From Fimenecus sp045594885 (GTDB taxonomy: Bacteria; Bacillota; Clostridia; Oscillospirales; Acutalibacteraceae): a stretch of 14,765 bases of DNA. Numbering within the stretch: position 1 is the first letter of the stretch; the number at the start of each line of letters is the position of its first letter. The stretch lies in contig JAZNZJ010000018.1 of assembly GCA_045594885.1 (NCBI GenBank), positions 1-14,765 on the forward strand, in the 5' to 3' direction. The position numbers and the translations under genes were made by a program. Below the pieces are notes generated by a model. That model was not told the DNA's origin. It made no database searches and worked only from the letters and a program-made list of their open reading frames with translations. This document shows positions 1 through 7,516 of the stretch, one piece after another.

Positions 1-61
1 AGGCCTTTATGCAGCAATGGATATTGCTGAAGTGTGGCTTTCACGTGCATTGGCAAACTAA
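1..61 (+). CDS. 3' end of an unidentified gene (partial)
   Basis: The frame starting at base 2 is open and ends at a TAA at 59-61, giving a 19-residue C-terminus (GLYAAMDIAEVWLSRALAN). It is amphipathic and helix-like, with a plausible protein composition, and it lies just upstream of another plus-strand gene with a good ribosome binding site. That is the only support for it being coding. I do not recognise the family from so short a tail. Confidence 0.5.
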   Translation, partial: GLYAAMDIAEVWLSRALAN

Positions 62-81
62 ACAAAATTATTGAAAATCGG

Positions 82-107
82 AAGCGGTGGAGGTAACTCT
101 GCCGCTT
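82..107 (+). terminator. Interrupted hairpin before the phosphoribosyltransferase gene
   Basis: AAGCGG (82-87) pairs with CCGCTT (102-107), and GAG (90-92) with CTC (97-99), with a TG/TG internal loop and a 4-base loop. The downstream tract is only TTTGTGCTTT. It may be a weak terminator of the upstream gene or a leader structure for the next one. Confidence 0.35.
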
Positions 108-132
108 TGTGCTTTAAAGGAGAAGGATTATT

Positions 133-684
133 ATGTTTCACACTATGACTATTGCAGGGCTTGAGAGAAATTTACCAATCTGCCCACTCAATGACGAGCT
201 TCAAATTGCGGGCTTTGTAATTTTTGGTGACCCCGAGCTTACTACTGCCTGTGCAGAGGAATTGCTTAAAAAAGCACCCGAATATGATTACATAATTACA
301 GCAGAGGCGAAGGGTATTCCACTTGCTCACGAAATGGCAAGACTTCAGGGTAACGAAAAATATTTTGTAGCCCGTAAAAAGCCCAAACTTTATATGACGG
401 GTGTATTTGAATCGACAGTTAATTCAATCACTACAGAGGGTGAGCAAAAGCTTTATCTTGACATTGCTGACGCAGAAATTATGAAGGGTAAGAAAATTTT
501 GATTGTTGACGATGTTGTGTCACTTGGTCAGTCCCTTGCGGCAGTTGAAAAGCTCGTTAATGATGCGGGCGGAATTGTCTGCGGTAAAATGTTTATTCTT
601 GCCGAGGGCGATGCTGCAAAACGTGATGACATTATTTTCCTTGAGGCGTTGCCATTATTCGATAAAGACGGTAAAGCATTATAA
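133..684 (+). CDS. Adenine phosphoribosyltransferase-like protein
   Basis: This 183-residue protein has the type I phosphoribosyltransferase layout, close in length to adenine phosphoribosyltransferases, which make AMP from adenine and PRPP in purine salvage. Visible landmarks are EAKGIPLA (58-65), FVARKKPK (78-85), NSITTEG (97-103) and the PRPP loop ILIVDDVVSLGQS (122-134) with the paired Asp. The loop reads S-L-G-Q where APRTs usually have A/S-T-G-G, so base specificity is uncertain and it could serve another purine or be regulatory. The ATG follows AAAGGAG (116-122) by 10 bases. The LURP-one-related gene begins 37 bases after its stop, so the two are probably co-transcribed. I am sure of the fold and less sure of the substrate. 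Confidence 0.82.
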   Translation: MFHTMTIAGLERNLPICPLNDELQIAGFVIFGDPELTTACAEELLKKAPEYDYIITAEAKGIPLAHEMARLQGNEKYFVARKKPKLYMTGVFESTVNSITTEGEQKLYLDIADAEIMKGKKILIVDDVVSLGQSLAAVEKLVNDAGGIVCGKMFILAEGDAAKRDDIIFLEALPLFDKDGKAL

Positions 685-721
685 GGTTAAAATAAAAAAA
701 CGGGAAAGTTGAGGGTGGAAA

Positions 722-1222
722 ATGAAATTTTATATGAAACAAAAGGTTTTCAGTTGGGCTGACAAGTTCAATATTTATGACGAAAACCAAAACGAAGCCT
801 ATTGGGTTGAGGGCGAAGTTTTTTCAATCGGCAAAAAACTTGACCTTTTTGACGTCAATAACAATCACAAGGCACATATTCATCAAAAAGTGCTTTCATT
901 TTTACCTAGATTTTTCATTGAAATCAATGGTGAAGATGTTGCCGAAGTTGTTAAGCAATTCACTTTATTCAAACACAAATTTACCGTTACGGGATATGAT
1001 TGGGAAATATTAGGTGACTTTTTAGCCCACGAATATGAAATTTATCATGAAGATTACCTAATTGCCACAATTTCAAAAGAATGGTTAACTTGGGGCGATA
1101 CTTACGCAATTGATATTGCTGACGGAGTTGACCCAATACCTGTTTTGTCAGTAGTACTTATTATTGATGCCATTCTTGCTCAATCAAATAACGGTGGTGT
1201 ACATATCAGTTTTTCAACATAA
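722..1222 (+). CDS. LURP-one-related (YxjI-type, tubby C-terminal-like) family protein
   Basis: The 166-residue product resembles the LURP-one-related family by its alternating short beta-strand pattern: an MKFYMKQKVFSWADKFNIYD opening, then repeats such as YWVEGEVFSIGKKLDLFD and VKQFTLFKHKFTVTG. Proteins of this fold are single-domain beta-barrels around a central hydrophobic helix. The C-terminal hydrophobic stretch (about 142-155, PVLSVVLIIDAILAQ) fits that helix rather than a secretion signal. Bacterial members have no firm biochemical role. The ATG follows a purine-rich GAGGGTGG by a few bases. It is the last gene before a strong terminator, 37 bases after the phosphoribosyltransferase gene. 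The family call comes from pattern recognition, not from an alignment. Confidence 0.75.
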   Translation: MKFYMKQKVFSWADKFNIYDENQNEAYWVEGEVFSIGKKLDLFDVNNNHKAHIHQKVLSFLPRFFIEINGEDVAEVVKQFTLFKHKFTVTGYDWEILGDFLAHEYEIYHEDYLIATISKEWLTWGDTYAIDIADGVDPIPVLSVVLIIDAILAQSNNGGVHISFST

Positions 1223-1231
1223 TAGAAACGG

Positions 1232-1266
1232 AAACGGAGAGTGAATTATTCACTCTCCGTTTTTTC
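1232..1266 (+). terminator. Rho-independent terminator of the 133-1222 gene pair
   Basis: ACGGAGAGTGA (1234-1244) pairs perfectly with TCACTCTCCGT (1250-1260). The stem can be extended by A-T pairs and is followed by a run of six T. It ends the plus-strand transcripts. On the minus strand the downstream tract is broken (TTTCCGTTT), so it is only a weak stop for clpC. Confidence 0.9.
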
Positions 1267-1355
1267 TTGTCTTGACATAATAAAATGGAATTTCCAACAC
1301 TTTGCACTTTGCGTTTTGCATTTTGCATTCAACCCTACAAACCCTAATTTATCTA
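1267..1355. repeat. Low-complexity TTTGCA/TTTCAACT microrepeat spacer
   Basis: The clpC 3' spacer holds about five near-copies of a 7-base word of the type TTTGCAC/TTTGCGT/TTTGCAT (roughly 1299-1329). A second run of CTTTCAACTTTCAACTC (about 1367-1383) lies just inside the 3' end of clpC and encodes its last residues. I see no gene here. Confidence 0.5.
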
Positions 1356-3788
1356 TTATCTTACACTTTCAACTTTCAACTCATCATTTTCTATTATGCA
1401 GATATATTCTTTATCCTTTTCTATATTATTTTCAAGGATTTTCTCGGACAATACATCTTCAATTTTCGTCTGAATTGTGCGTTTTAGCGGTCTTGCACCA
1501 TAGATTTTATCAAAACCTTTTTTCGCAATAAATTCCACAACAGACTCGTCAAAATTCACGTTGTATTGAATATTTTTTAATCGTTTTTCAAGCACTTCAA
1601 GAAGATTATTACCAATCATTTTAATATCATCTTCTGTAAGACGGTTGAAAACAATAATATCATCTACACGATTTAAAAATTCAGGTCGGAATGTGTTTTT
1701 AAGTTCACCCATAACCGCATCTCTGATTTTCTCGTTTGATGCGGAATCTGTATTTTCGGTAAATCCGAATGACGTTTTTTCTTCGGTAATCATTCTTGCC
1801 CCCACGTTTGAGGTCATTATGATGATACAGTTTTTGAAATCGACCTTTCTACCTTGCGAATCTGTAAGAATACCATCGTCAAGAATCTGCAAAAGAATAT
1901 TAAACACATCGGGATGCGCCTTTTCAATTTCATCAAAAAGCACTACCGAATAGGGCTTTCTGCGTATTTTTTCGGTCAACTGACCGCCCTCATCAAAGCC
2001 CACATATCCCGGTGGTGAGCCTATAAGCTTTGACACGGTATGCTTTTCCATAAACTCTGACATATCAAGTCTTATCATTGAGTTTTCATCACCGAACATC
2101 ACTTGAGCAAGTGCTTTTGTAACTTCAGTTTTACCAACACCAGTAGGTCCGCAGAAAATAAACGAGCCTATTGGACGTTTCGGGTCTTTAAGCCCCGCAC
2201 GACCTCGACGAATTGCCCTTGCAATAGCAGAAACCGCCATATTCTGTCCCACAATGCGTCGGTGTAATTCATCTTCTAAATGGAGCAACTTTTCGCTCTC
2301 TGCCTGAGTCATTTGGGTTACAGGCACTCCTGTCCAACCTGACACAATTTCTGCAATTTCTTTTTCGGTTACAGCGAATTCTTTTTTAGTGTTCTGTGAC
2401 TGCCATTTTGCCTTTTCAGTATTATATTTCTGCTGAAGTTCTTTTTCTTCATCACGAAGTGTTGCGGCACGTTCAAAATTCTGCTGATTTACCGCCATCT
2501 CTTTTTCTGCCGAAATTTTCTGCAACTGTGATTCAAGTTCTTTTATTTCAGGTGATGCGGTGAATGACACAAGTCGCACTTTTGATGCCGCCTCGTCTAT
2601 TAAATCTATTGCCTTGTCGGGCAAAAAGCGGTCACCTATATATCTTGTTGAAAGCGTTACGGCACTTTTTATTGCCTCATCGGTAATTTTCACTTTGTGA
2701 TGCGCCTCGTATTTATCACGAATTCCCTTTAAGATTTCAATTGTGTCCTCGACTGTGGGTTCCCCCACAATTACAGGTTGAAAACGACGCTCAAGTGCCG
2801 CATCTTTTTCAATGTTTTTACGGTATTCGTCAATTGTTGTAGCACCTATGACCTGCAAATCACCACGTGCCAACGAGGGCTTTAAAATATTTGCCGCATC
2901 AACTGCACCCTCGGCACTGCCCGCACCCATAAGAGTGTGCACCTCGTCTATGAAAAGTATAATATCCTCTGAATTTTTAACCTCATCAATTATGCCCTTG
3001 ATTCGCTCTTCAAAGTCACCACGGTATTTTGTACCTGCCACCATACCCGTAAGGTCAAGGGACATAATTCTTTTATCCGCCAATAATTCAGGCACTTGAT
3101 TATTTGCAATTTTCAATGCAAGACCCTCTGCAATCGCTGTTTTGCCCACTCCGGGCTCACCGATTAAGCAAGGGTTATTTTTTGTGCGACGACTTAAAAT
3201 TTGAATGACTCTCCAGATTTCATCTTCTCTGCCTATTACGGGGTCAATTTTATTCTCTTTTGCAAGTGCCGTCAAATCACGTGAGAATTTAGACAACAGA
3301 CTTTTGTCATTTTTTGTGGCTTCTTTGCCGTATTTATTATTACTCTTATTTCCACTCACCGCATTGGCTAAATCCTTTAAAAGACTTTGTGGACTTACCC
3401 CTGACAGATTGAGTAAATCGCAGGCAAAACCCGTGCCCTCACGGCAAATCGAAATGAGCAAATGCTCTGTACCTGCAAGACTCTGCTTCATTGAATTGCT
3501 TAATAAAATGGCACTTTCAATAATGTGCTTACTGCGTGGTGTAAAATCGGTGGGTTGCAATTCTGTGGGAATTCCTGCTCCCACACGAGATTTCAATAAA
3601 TCAAAAAGCTTTCTGCTTGTCACACCCTTTGAAACAAGCAACTTGCCCGCTACCGAGTCGGTACTTTCTGTTAATGCCAAAAGAATATGCTCACTGCCGA
3701 TATAGGTATGGCCAAGATTTTCGGCATTTTCCATTGCTTTATTAAGCACCATATTTGCTTTTTCTGTAAATCCTGTGAAATTATACAT
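1356..3788 (-). CDS. clpC: ATP-dependent Clp protease ATPase subunit ClpC
   Basis: This 810-residue Hsp100/AAA+ unfoldase has the usual ClpC length. Two N-terminal Clp repeats (about 1-145) are followed by AAA module 1, with Walker A GEPGVGKT (210-217) and Walker B IILFIDE (276-282). The middle domain carries a UVR-like coiled segment (about 425-455). AAA module 2 has Walker A GPTGVGKT (547-554), Walker B VVLFDE (615-620) and a GYVG pore loop (594-597). In Firmicutes ClpC unfolds substrates for ClpP, with McsB-made phosphoarginine as a mark. The ATG at 3788 follows AAAGGAG by 9 bases. It is the last gene of the ctsR operon and is separated from mcsB by 65 bases holding a terminator-like hairpin. 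All catalytic motifs are intact. Confidence 0.97.
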   Translation of the reverse strand: MYNFTGFTEKANMVLNKAMENAENLGHTYIGSEHILLALTESTDSVAGKLLVSKGVTSRKLFDLLKSRVGAGIPTELQPTDFTPRSKHIIESAILLSNSMKQSLAGTEHLLISICREGTGFACDLLNLSGVSPQSLLKDLANAVSGNKSNNKYGKEATKNDKSLLSKFSRDLTALAKENKIDPVIGREDEIWRVIQILSRRTKNNPCLIGEPGVGKTAIAEGLALKIANNQVPELLADKRIMSLDLTGMVAGTKYRGDFEERIKGIIDEVKNSEDIILFIDEVHTLMGAGSAEGAVDAANILKPSLARGDLQVIGATTIDEYRKNIEKDAALERRFQPVIVGEPTVEDTIEILKGIRDKYEAHHKVKITDEAIKSAVTLSTRYIGDRFLPDKAIDLIDEAASKVRLVSFTASPEIKELESQLQKISAEKEMAVNQQNFERAATLRDEEKELQQKYNTEKAKWQSQNTKKEFAVTEKEIAEIVSGWTGVPVTQMTQAESEKLLHLEDELHRRIVGQNMAVSAIARAIRRGRAGLKDPKRPIGSFIFCGPTGVGKTEVTKALAQVMFGDENSMIRLDMSEFMEKHTVSKLIGSPPGYVGFDEGGQLTEKIRRKPYSVVLFDEIEKAHPDVFNILLQILDDGILTDSQGRKVDFKNCIIIMTSNVGARMITEEKTSFGFTENTDSASNEKIRDAVMGELKNTFRPEFLNRVDDIIVFNRLTEDDIKMIGNNLLEVLEKRLKNIQYNVNFDESVVEFIAKKGFDKIYGARPLKRTIQTKIEDVLSEKILENNIEKDKEYICIIENDELKVESVR

Positions 3789-3816
3789 TTGATTTCACTC
3801 CTTTGTAAAATAGGTT

Positions 3817-3842
3817 AAAAATGGCGGGAGTAAACCCCCGCC
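3817..3842 (-). terminator. Terminator-like hairpin between mcsB and clpC
   Basis: Read on the minus strand, GGCGGGGG and CTCCCGCC pair around a TTTA loop (8 pairs, one G-U), followed by ATTTTTAA. This matches a Rho-independent terminator or attenuator inside the heat-shock operon. The same GTAGGGCGGG-type sequence occurs in other gaps of the window, so it may instead be a copy of an intergenic palindromic repeat. Confidence 0.55.
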
Positions 3843-3853
3843 CTACATTTTTA

Positions 3854-4864
3854 TTATGAATTCAGCATTTTTCTTACCTCTGTTGCCCTTATGGTATCTC
3901 TTTCTTGGGCTTCTAATCTCTGCCCTGCACGTGCGTTTATTGTTGCAGGTTGCATTGACACCATAAGTTCGTTAACTGTTTCAAGAGGTACATTAAGTTT
4001 ACCTGAAACCGAACCTAATCTGACAAGTGAAAGATTTTCCATAAGTTCTTTTGATGTAAGTAATCTTGCCCATTTAAGAATTCCGTATGCTCTGAAAATT
4101 CTGTCTTCAGTAACAGGGTCACGAAGTAATTCTTCACGCACGGCTCTTTCCTGTGCACATAGTTGAAGGGTGATTGCCTTAAGATTTTTAATTGCGAATT
4201 CTTCTGAAATTCCGAGGGTTATCTGATTGCTTAATTGGTACATATCGCCGGTAGCATTTGTTCCTTCGCCATATGCACCACGGAATGTAAGACCAAGTTT
4301 TGAAATCGTATTGATGAGTTTATGAATTTGACCGCTTAATGTGAGTGCGGGTAAATGAAGCATTACTGACGCACGCATACCCGTACCTAAATTCGTGGGG
4401 CATTGAGTAAGATAACCTATACGCTCATCAAAAGCAAATCCAAATTTTTCACCGAGAATATCATCAATTTCGTTAGCTACTGCATATGCCTCATCAAGAC
4501 CAAATCCCGATTTCATAACTTGAACTCTAATGTGGTCTTCCTCGCAAAGCATAATGCTTATGTCCTCTTCGGGTGATAGCAAAAGTGCTCTGCCGTCTGC
4601 GTCCGACGCAAATTCAGGACTAATAATATGACGTTCAGCCATTGATGCCGCTTCAAATCGGGCAAGAGTTTTCATTTCTTTATAATCAAGCCCGAATTTA
4701 TTATTATCTTCAAGCACCTCTTTAATCATATTATTCAATTCTGTTCTGCTTTTAGTATTCAATTTGTTGGGGAACGGATATTCCGCAATATTTCTCGCAA
4801 GTCTTATGCGTGTGCTTACTACAATATCACTCTGTTCGCCTGCACCAATATACCACTTACTCAT
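3854..4864 (-). CDS. mcsB: Protein arginine kinase McsB
   Basis: McsB is a phosphagen-kinase-fold enzyme that phosphorylates arginines, including those of CtsR, and tags proteins for ClpC-ClpP. The 336-residue product has the N-terminal STRIRLARN (17-25). The guanidino-kinase signature CPTNLGTGMR (155-164) contains the catalytic-type Cys155, and NATGDMYQLSNQ lies at 203-214. An Arg-Asp pair (322-323) near the C-terminus fits the phosphoarginine-sensing region of the family. I chose the ATG at 4864 because AGAGGG lies at the right distance; an in-frame GTG at 4873 would put the start inside that site. The gene overlaps the end of mcsA by 8 bases, implying translational coupling. It is a little shorter than the roughly 360-residue Bacillus protein. 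Confidence 0.95.
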   Translation of the reverse strand: MSKWYIGAGEQSDIVVSTRIRLARNIAEYPFPNKLNTKSRTELNNMIKEVLEDNNKFGLDYKEMKTLARFEAASMAERHIISPEFASDADGRALLLSPEEDISIMLCEEDHIRVQVMKSGFGLDEAYAVANEIDDILGEKFGFAFDERIGYLTQCPTNLGTGMRASVMLHLPALTLSGQIHKLINTISKLGLTFRGAYGEGTNATGDMYQLSNQITLGISEEFAIKNLKAITLQLCAQERAVREELLRDPVTEDRIFRAYGILKWARLLTSKELMENLSLVRLGSVSGKLNVPLETVNELMVSMQPATINARAGQRLEAQERDTIRATEVRKMLNS

Positions 4865-5366
4865 TATCTGCACCCTCTTTCATCTTATTTATTTTGTCAC
4901 GCAATTCTGCCGCATATTCAAAATTCTGTTGCTCAATTGCCTCTTTAAGCTGGGTTTCAAGCTTTATAATACTGTTTGCGGGAGTTGTATTCTCTGCCTG
5001 ACGGATATTGGGGATTTTGCCCTCGTGACGTGTTTTTCCGTGTATTCTCTGTAATGATGGTAAGAGTTTATCATAAAAAGTTGTGTAACAATCGGCACAG
5101 CCCAGTTTACCGCTGTTTATAATATCATTGAATGTGTTACCGCATTTTTCACAACGTATTGTTCGGGTACTCAATGCACTTTTTGCAGGTTCTCCGAAAA
5201 ATGAACCTAAAAGTTCTGAAAAGGTATTACCGAAGCCTCCGAAAACATCGTTGTAGCCCAATGCGTGAGCACAATCACTGCAAAGGTGTGCCTCAGCAGC
5301 TTCACCGTTTATTATTCTTTTTACATGGGTTGTAGCATCGTATTTGCCGCAATTCTGACATAACAT
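4857..5366 (-). CDS. mcsA: McsA, activator of McsB
   Basis: McsA is the zinc-binding partner that activates McsB kinase. The 169-residue protein has four CxxC pairs, as expected for two zinc sites: Cys3/Cys6, Cys29/Cys32, Cys72/Cys75 and Cys90/Cys93. A C-terminal UVR motif (about 133-165, with QQNFEYAAELRDKI) resembles the one in ClpC. The ATG at 5366 follows a near-perfect AAGGAGG. It lies 14 bases downstream of ctsR and overlaps mcsB, so the three are one translational chain. Nothing appears to be missing. Confidence 0.95.
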   Translation of the reverse strand: MLCQNCGKYDATTHVKRIINGEAAEAHLCSDCAHALGYNDVFGGFGNTFSELLGSFFGEPAKSALSTRTIRCEKCGNTFNDIINSGKLGCADCYTTFYDKLLPSLQRIHGKTRHEGKIPNIRQAENTTPANSIIKLETQLKEAIEQQNFEYAAELRDKINKMKEGADNE

Positions 5367-5380
5367 AATAATTTTCCTCC

Positions 5381-5827
5381 TTATAAAATATTTAGTATCA
5401 TCTGTTTGAATATTGACGCACGTAAAATATCACCGTATTCCCTTGGAATTTCACGGTATGCATTGCCCGTTAGTGCTGACAATAATATTTTTACCGTTTT
5501 TTCATCTATAATATCTCTATCATACATATTTTTAAGATGTGCACGGCAGGTATTTTCGCTAAGTGTATTACCTATTGAATTAATTAAATGCATTTTAAGT
5601 GAATTTCTGTCGTAACTTGCACGGGTGATTTTGATGTATCCCCCTCCCCCACGACGACTCTCTACAATGTAGCCGTGTTCAGGTGTAAATCGTGAAGAAA
5701 TTACATAATTTATCTGACTGGGAACACAACCGATTTTCTGTGCCAATTCGTTTCGTTGAATTTCGGTGTAGCCCTCATCTTCTAACATCTCTTGAATCAT
5801 TGTGGCTATTATGTTACTTATATTCAT
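5381..5827 (-). CDS. ctsR: Transcriptional repressor CtsR of class III heat-shock genes
   Basis: CtsR is a dimeric winged-helix repressor that binds tandem GGTCAAA heptads and senses heat through its glycine-rich wing. The 148-residue protein shows the N-terminal helix-turn-helix (about 24-46) and the signature RRGGGGYIKI (58-67), the temperature-sensing loop. The C-terminal dimer/McsB-contact domain spans about 75-148. It is the first gene of ctsR-mcsA-mcsB-clpC. The ATG at 5827 follows an AGAGGTGA site. Two CtsR boxes around its promoter show autoregulation directly in the sequence. Confidence 0.97.
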   Translation of the reverse strand: MNISNIIATMIQEMLEDEGYTEIQRNELAQKIGCVPSQINYVISSRFTPEHGYIVESRRGGGGYIKITRASYDRNSLKMHLINSIGNTLSENTCRAHLKNMYDRDIIDEKTVKILLSALTGNAYREIPREYGDILRASIFKQMILNIL

Positions 5828-5855
5828 ATTGTCACCTCTTTAAAAATAAATCAGA

Positions 5856-5878
5856 TTTGACTTTGACTTTCTTTGACC
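5856..5878 (-). promoter_or_regulatory. CtsR operator downstream of the ctsR promoter
   Basis: On the minus strand, GGTCAAAGAAAGTCAAA (5878-5862) fits the published CtsR consensus of two RGTCAAA heptads separated by NAN. A third heptad, AGTCAAA (5862-5856), follows with a one-base overlap. The box lies just past the predicted transcription start, so bound CtsR should block initiation or escape. Confidence 0.92.
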
Positions 5879-5889
5879 TTTCATTTATT

Positions 5890-5917
5890 ATTATAGACCT
5901 TATTTTTACTTTGTCAA
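5890..5917 (-). promoter_or_regulatory. SigA-type promoter of the ctsR operon
   Basis: On the minus strand a perfect -35 TTGACA (5917-5912) and a perfect -10 TATAAT (5895-5890) are separated by 16 bases. Transcription should start near 5883, about 55 bases upstream of the ctsR ATG. Confidence 0.85.
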
Positions 5918-5934
5918 GGTCAAATAAGGTCAAA
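5918..5934 (+). promoter_or_regulatory. CtsR operator upstream of the ctsR promoter
   Basis: On the plus strand GGTCAAATAAGGTCAAA is an exact CtsR box (two GGTCAAA heptads with a TAA spacer). It abuts the -35 hexamer and is oriented opposite to the downstream box. Confidence 0.9.
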
Positions 5935-5966
5935 ATTTAAATGTTTACAGTTTTTTAAAATTTGTA

Positions 5967-5993
5967 ATTCAAATTTGCTCGATAAATTTGAAT
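5967..5993. repeat. AT-rich inverted repeat, 10-bp arms
   Basis: ATTCAAATTT (5967-5976) and AAATTTGAAT (5984-5993) are perfect inverted arms around a 7-base loop. It lies in the 332-base gap between ctsR and hflX. There is no T-run beyond a few bases, so a terminator role is not supported. Confidence 0.6.
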
Positions 5994-6017
5994 TTGTCGG
6001 GGTAAATAATAATGTCC

Positions 6018-6089
6018 GGTAGGGCGGGGTCTTGACCCCGCCGAATAACATATAATAACTCAACGGCGGGGTCAAGACCCCGCCCTACC
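6018..6089. repeat. Large perfect inverted repeat (25-bp arms, each partly palindromic)
   Basis: Bases 6018-6042 and 6065-6089 are exact reverse complements separated by 22 AT-rich bases. Each arm also contains its own small palindrome (CGGGGTCTTGACCCCG), so alternative cruciform or hairpin folds are possible. The GGTAGGGCGGGG outer end resembles palindromes at 3823-3843 and 11856-11885. No T-run follows on either strand. It probably belongs to a REP/MITE-like intergenic family. Confidence 0.85.
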
Positions 6090-6159
6090 ATAAACAGTAC
6101 ATTCAAAAGAAACCTACAACCCCCAATTTTTCAAAGTATTTTCACTTTCCATTTAGGGT

Positions 6160-7407
6160 TTAAATAACGTATTCTTTGTATTTCTCTGCGTCGATTGACT
6201 GCATAATTACAGTTATTTTTGTTCCGTCAGTGGTGTATTCTTCGTTGAGAATTTTGCCTATATTACGAATTCTATTTAATTCGCCACCCATTGAAAATGG
6301 AATTAACAAATCAAGAGTAACGCTTTTGATTTCAAGTGCCTTTTCAATTTCTTTGAGAAGTAAATCGAGGTTTATTCCCTTTAATGCACTAATCATAACA
6401 GTTTTGCCCATAGAAATGAGCTCAAAAACGTTTTCTGCCTTGTCACATTTATTCATTACGGTAATGATATTGTCGCCTTTACAGCCCAAATCTCGCAGAA
6501 TGTCCGTGGTGATTTCAATATGTTCACTACAGTGAATGTCTGACGCATCACACACATTTAGTACTAAATCTGCCTCGGCGGCTTCTTCAAGAGTTGACTT
6601 AAATGCCTTGACTAAATCGTGAGGGAGTCGGCTTACAAATCCTACCGTGTCAATGAGCATAACATCTTGACCATTGGGCAGAGTGAGTTTTCTTGACGTT
6701 GGGTCAAGAGTGGCAAAAAGTTTGTCCTCGGCAAGAACTCCTGCATCGGTAAGTGCATTCATAAGGGTGGATTTTCCCGCATTAGTGTAGCCAACCAGAG
6801 CAATGGTTATTACACCGTCTTTTTCACGTCTTTTTCTGAGTAATCCACGACGCTTTTCAACTTCAGCGAGTTGCTCTTGAAGTGCGTGCATTCTTCTCAT
6901 AATATGACGGCGGTCACTTTCAAGTTTAGTTTCACCTGGGCCACGTGTACCTATACCACCGCCAAGTCGTGAAAGTTCTTTACCCTTACCGGTAAGGCGG
7001 GGAAGTGAATATTTAAGTTGAGCAAGTTCAACCTGCAATTTACCCTCACTTGTTTTAGCACGTAAAGCAAAAATATCGAGAATCAATTGTGTTCGGTCAA
7101 CAACACGGACTTTTGTGGCATTTTCTATATTACGGATTTGTGAGGGTGTCAATTCACCGTCACAAACAATCAAATCAATATCTTGATTGTGGCAAAAAAG
7201 TTCGGCTTCACGAAGTCTGCCACTACCCAAATATGTCGCACCGTCGGGGGTGCTTTTTTTCTGTATAATTGAGCCCACAACAAAAGCCCCCGCACTTTCA
7301 GTGAGGAGGGTTAATTCTTCTATTGAGGCTTCGGCATCAAAATCCCCTGTGTCAACAGAGATTAGCAATGCCTTTTCAGGTTCTTGTGTAATTTCGTAAA
7401 AATCCAT
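6160..7407 (-). CDS. hflX: Ribosome-associated GTPase HflX
   Basis: HflX is an Obg/HflX-class GTPase that binds the large ribosomal subunit and splits or rescues stalled ribosomes under stress. The 415-residue product has the N-terminal HflX domain, a basic coiled linker (about 165-195) and the family signature GGGIGTRGPGETKLE (149-163). The G-domain has G1 GYTNAGKS (206-213), G3 DTVG (253-256), G4 NKCD (319-322) and G5 SALKG (340-344). No Shine-Dalgarno precedes the ATG at 7407; the upstream sequence is a T-run after a hairpin. No better in-frame start is visible. It lies alone between two repeat-filled gaps. Confidence 0.95.
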   Translation of the reverse strand: MDFYEITQEPEKALLISVDTGDFDAEASIEELTLLTESAGAFVVGSIIQKKSTPDGATYLGSGRLREAELFCHNQDIDLIVCDGELTPSQIRNIENATKVRVVDRTQLILDIFALRAKTSEGKLQVELAQLKYSLPRLTGKGKELSRLGGGIGTRGPGETKLESDRRHIMRRMHALQEQLAEVEKRRGLLRKRREKDGVITIALVGYTNAGKSTLMNALTDAGVLAEDKLFATLDPTSRKLTLPNGQDVMLIDTVGFVSRLPHDLVKAFKSTLEEAAEADLVLNVCDASDIHCSEHIEITTDILRDLGCKGDNIITVMNKCDKAENVFELISMGKTVMISALKGINLDLLLKEIEKALEIKSVTLDLLIPFSMGGELNRIRNIGKILNEEYTTDGTKITVIMQSIDAEKYKEYVI

Positions 7408-7424
7408 AGTATCAAAAAAAGTAT

Positions 7425-7446
7425 GGGTCGATGCTCACACCGACCC
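7425..7446 (-). terminator. Hairpin with T-run upstream of hflX
   Basis: GGGTCG (7425-7430) and CGACCC (7441-7446) form a 6-bp GC-rich stem. On the minus strand it is followed by ATACTTTTTTT, as in an intrinsic terminator. It would stop readthrough from the small Cys-rich gene or attenuate hflX. The long loop lowers confidence. Confidence 0.45.
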
Positions 7447-7473
7447 GCTATTTAGTATTATTATAAAGTTTCG

Positions 7474-7493
7474 GGACGGTGATAGCACCGTCC
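7474..7493. repeat. Short perfect palindrome downstream of the Cys-rich gene
   Basis: GGACGGTG (7474-7481) and CACCGTCC (7486-7493) form an 8-bp stem with a 4-base loop. No T-run follows on either strand, and the flanks (CTCTACA) resemble the other intergenic palindromes of the window. Confidence 0.6.
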
Positions 7494-7516
7494 TCTACAT
7501 CTTTTAATATTTTACA

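Noticed and set aside
2812..3705. Plus-strand frames opposite clpC
   Set aside because: They are antisense shadows of a fully conserved AAA+ gene with no start signals of their own.
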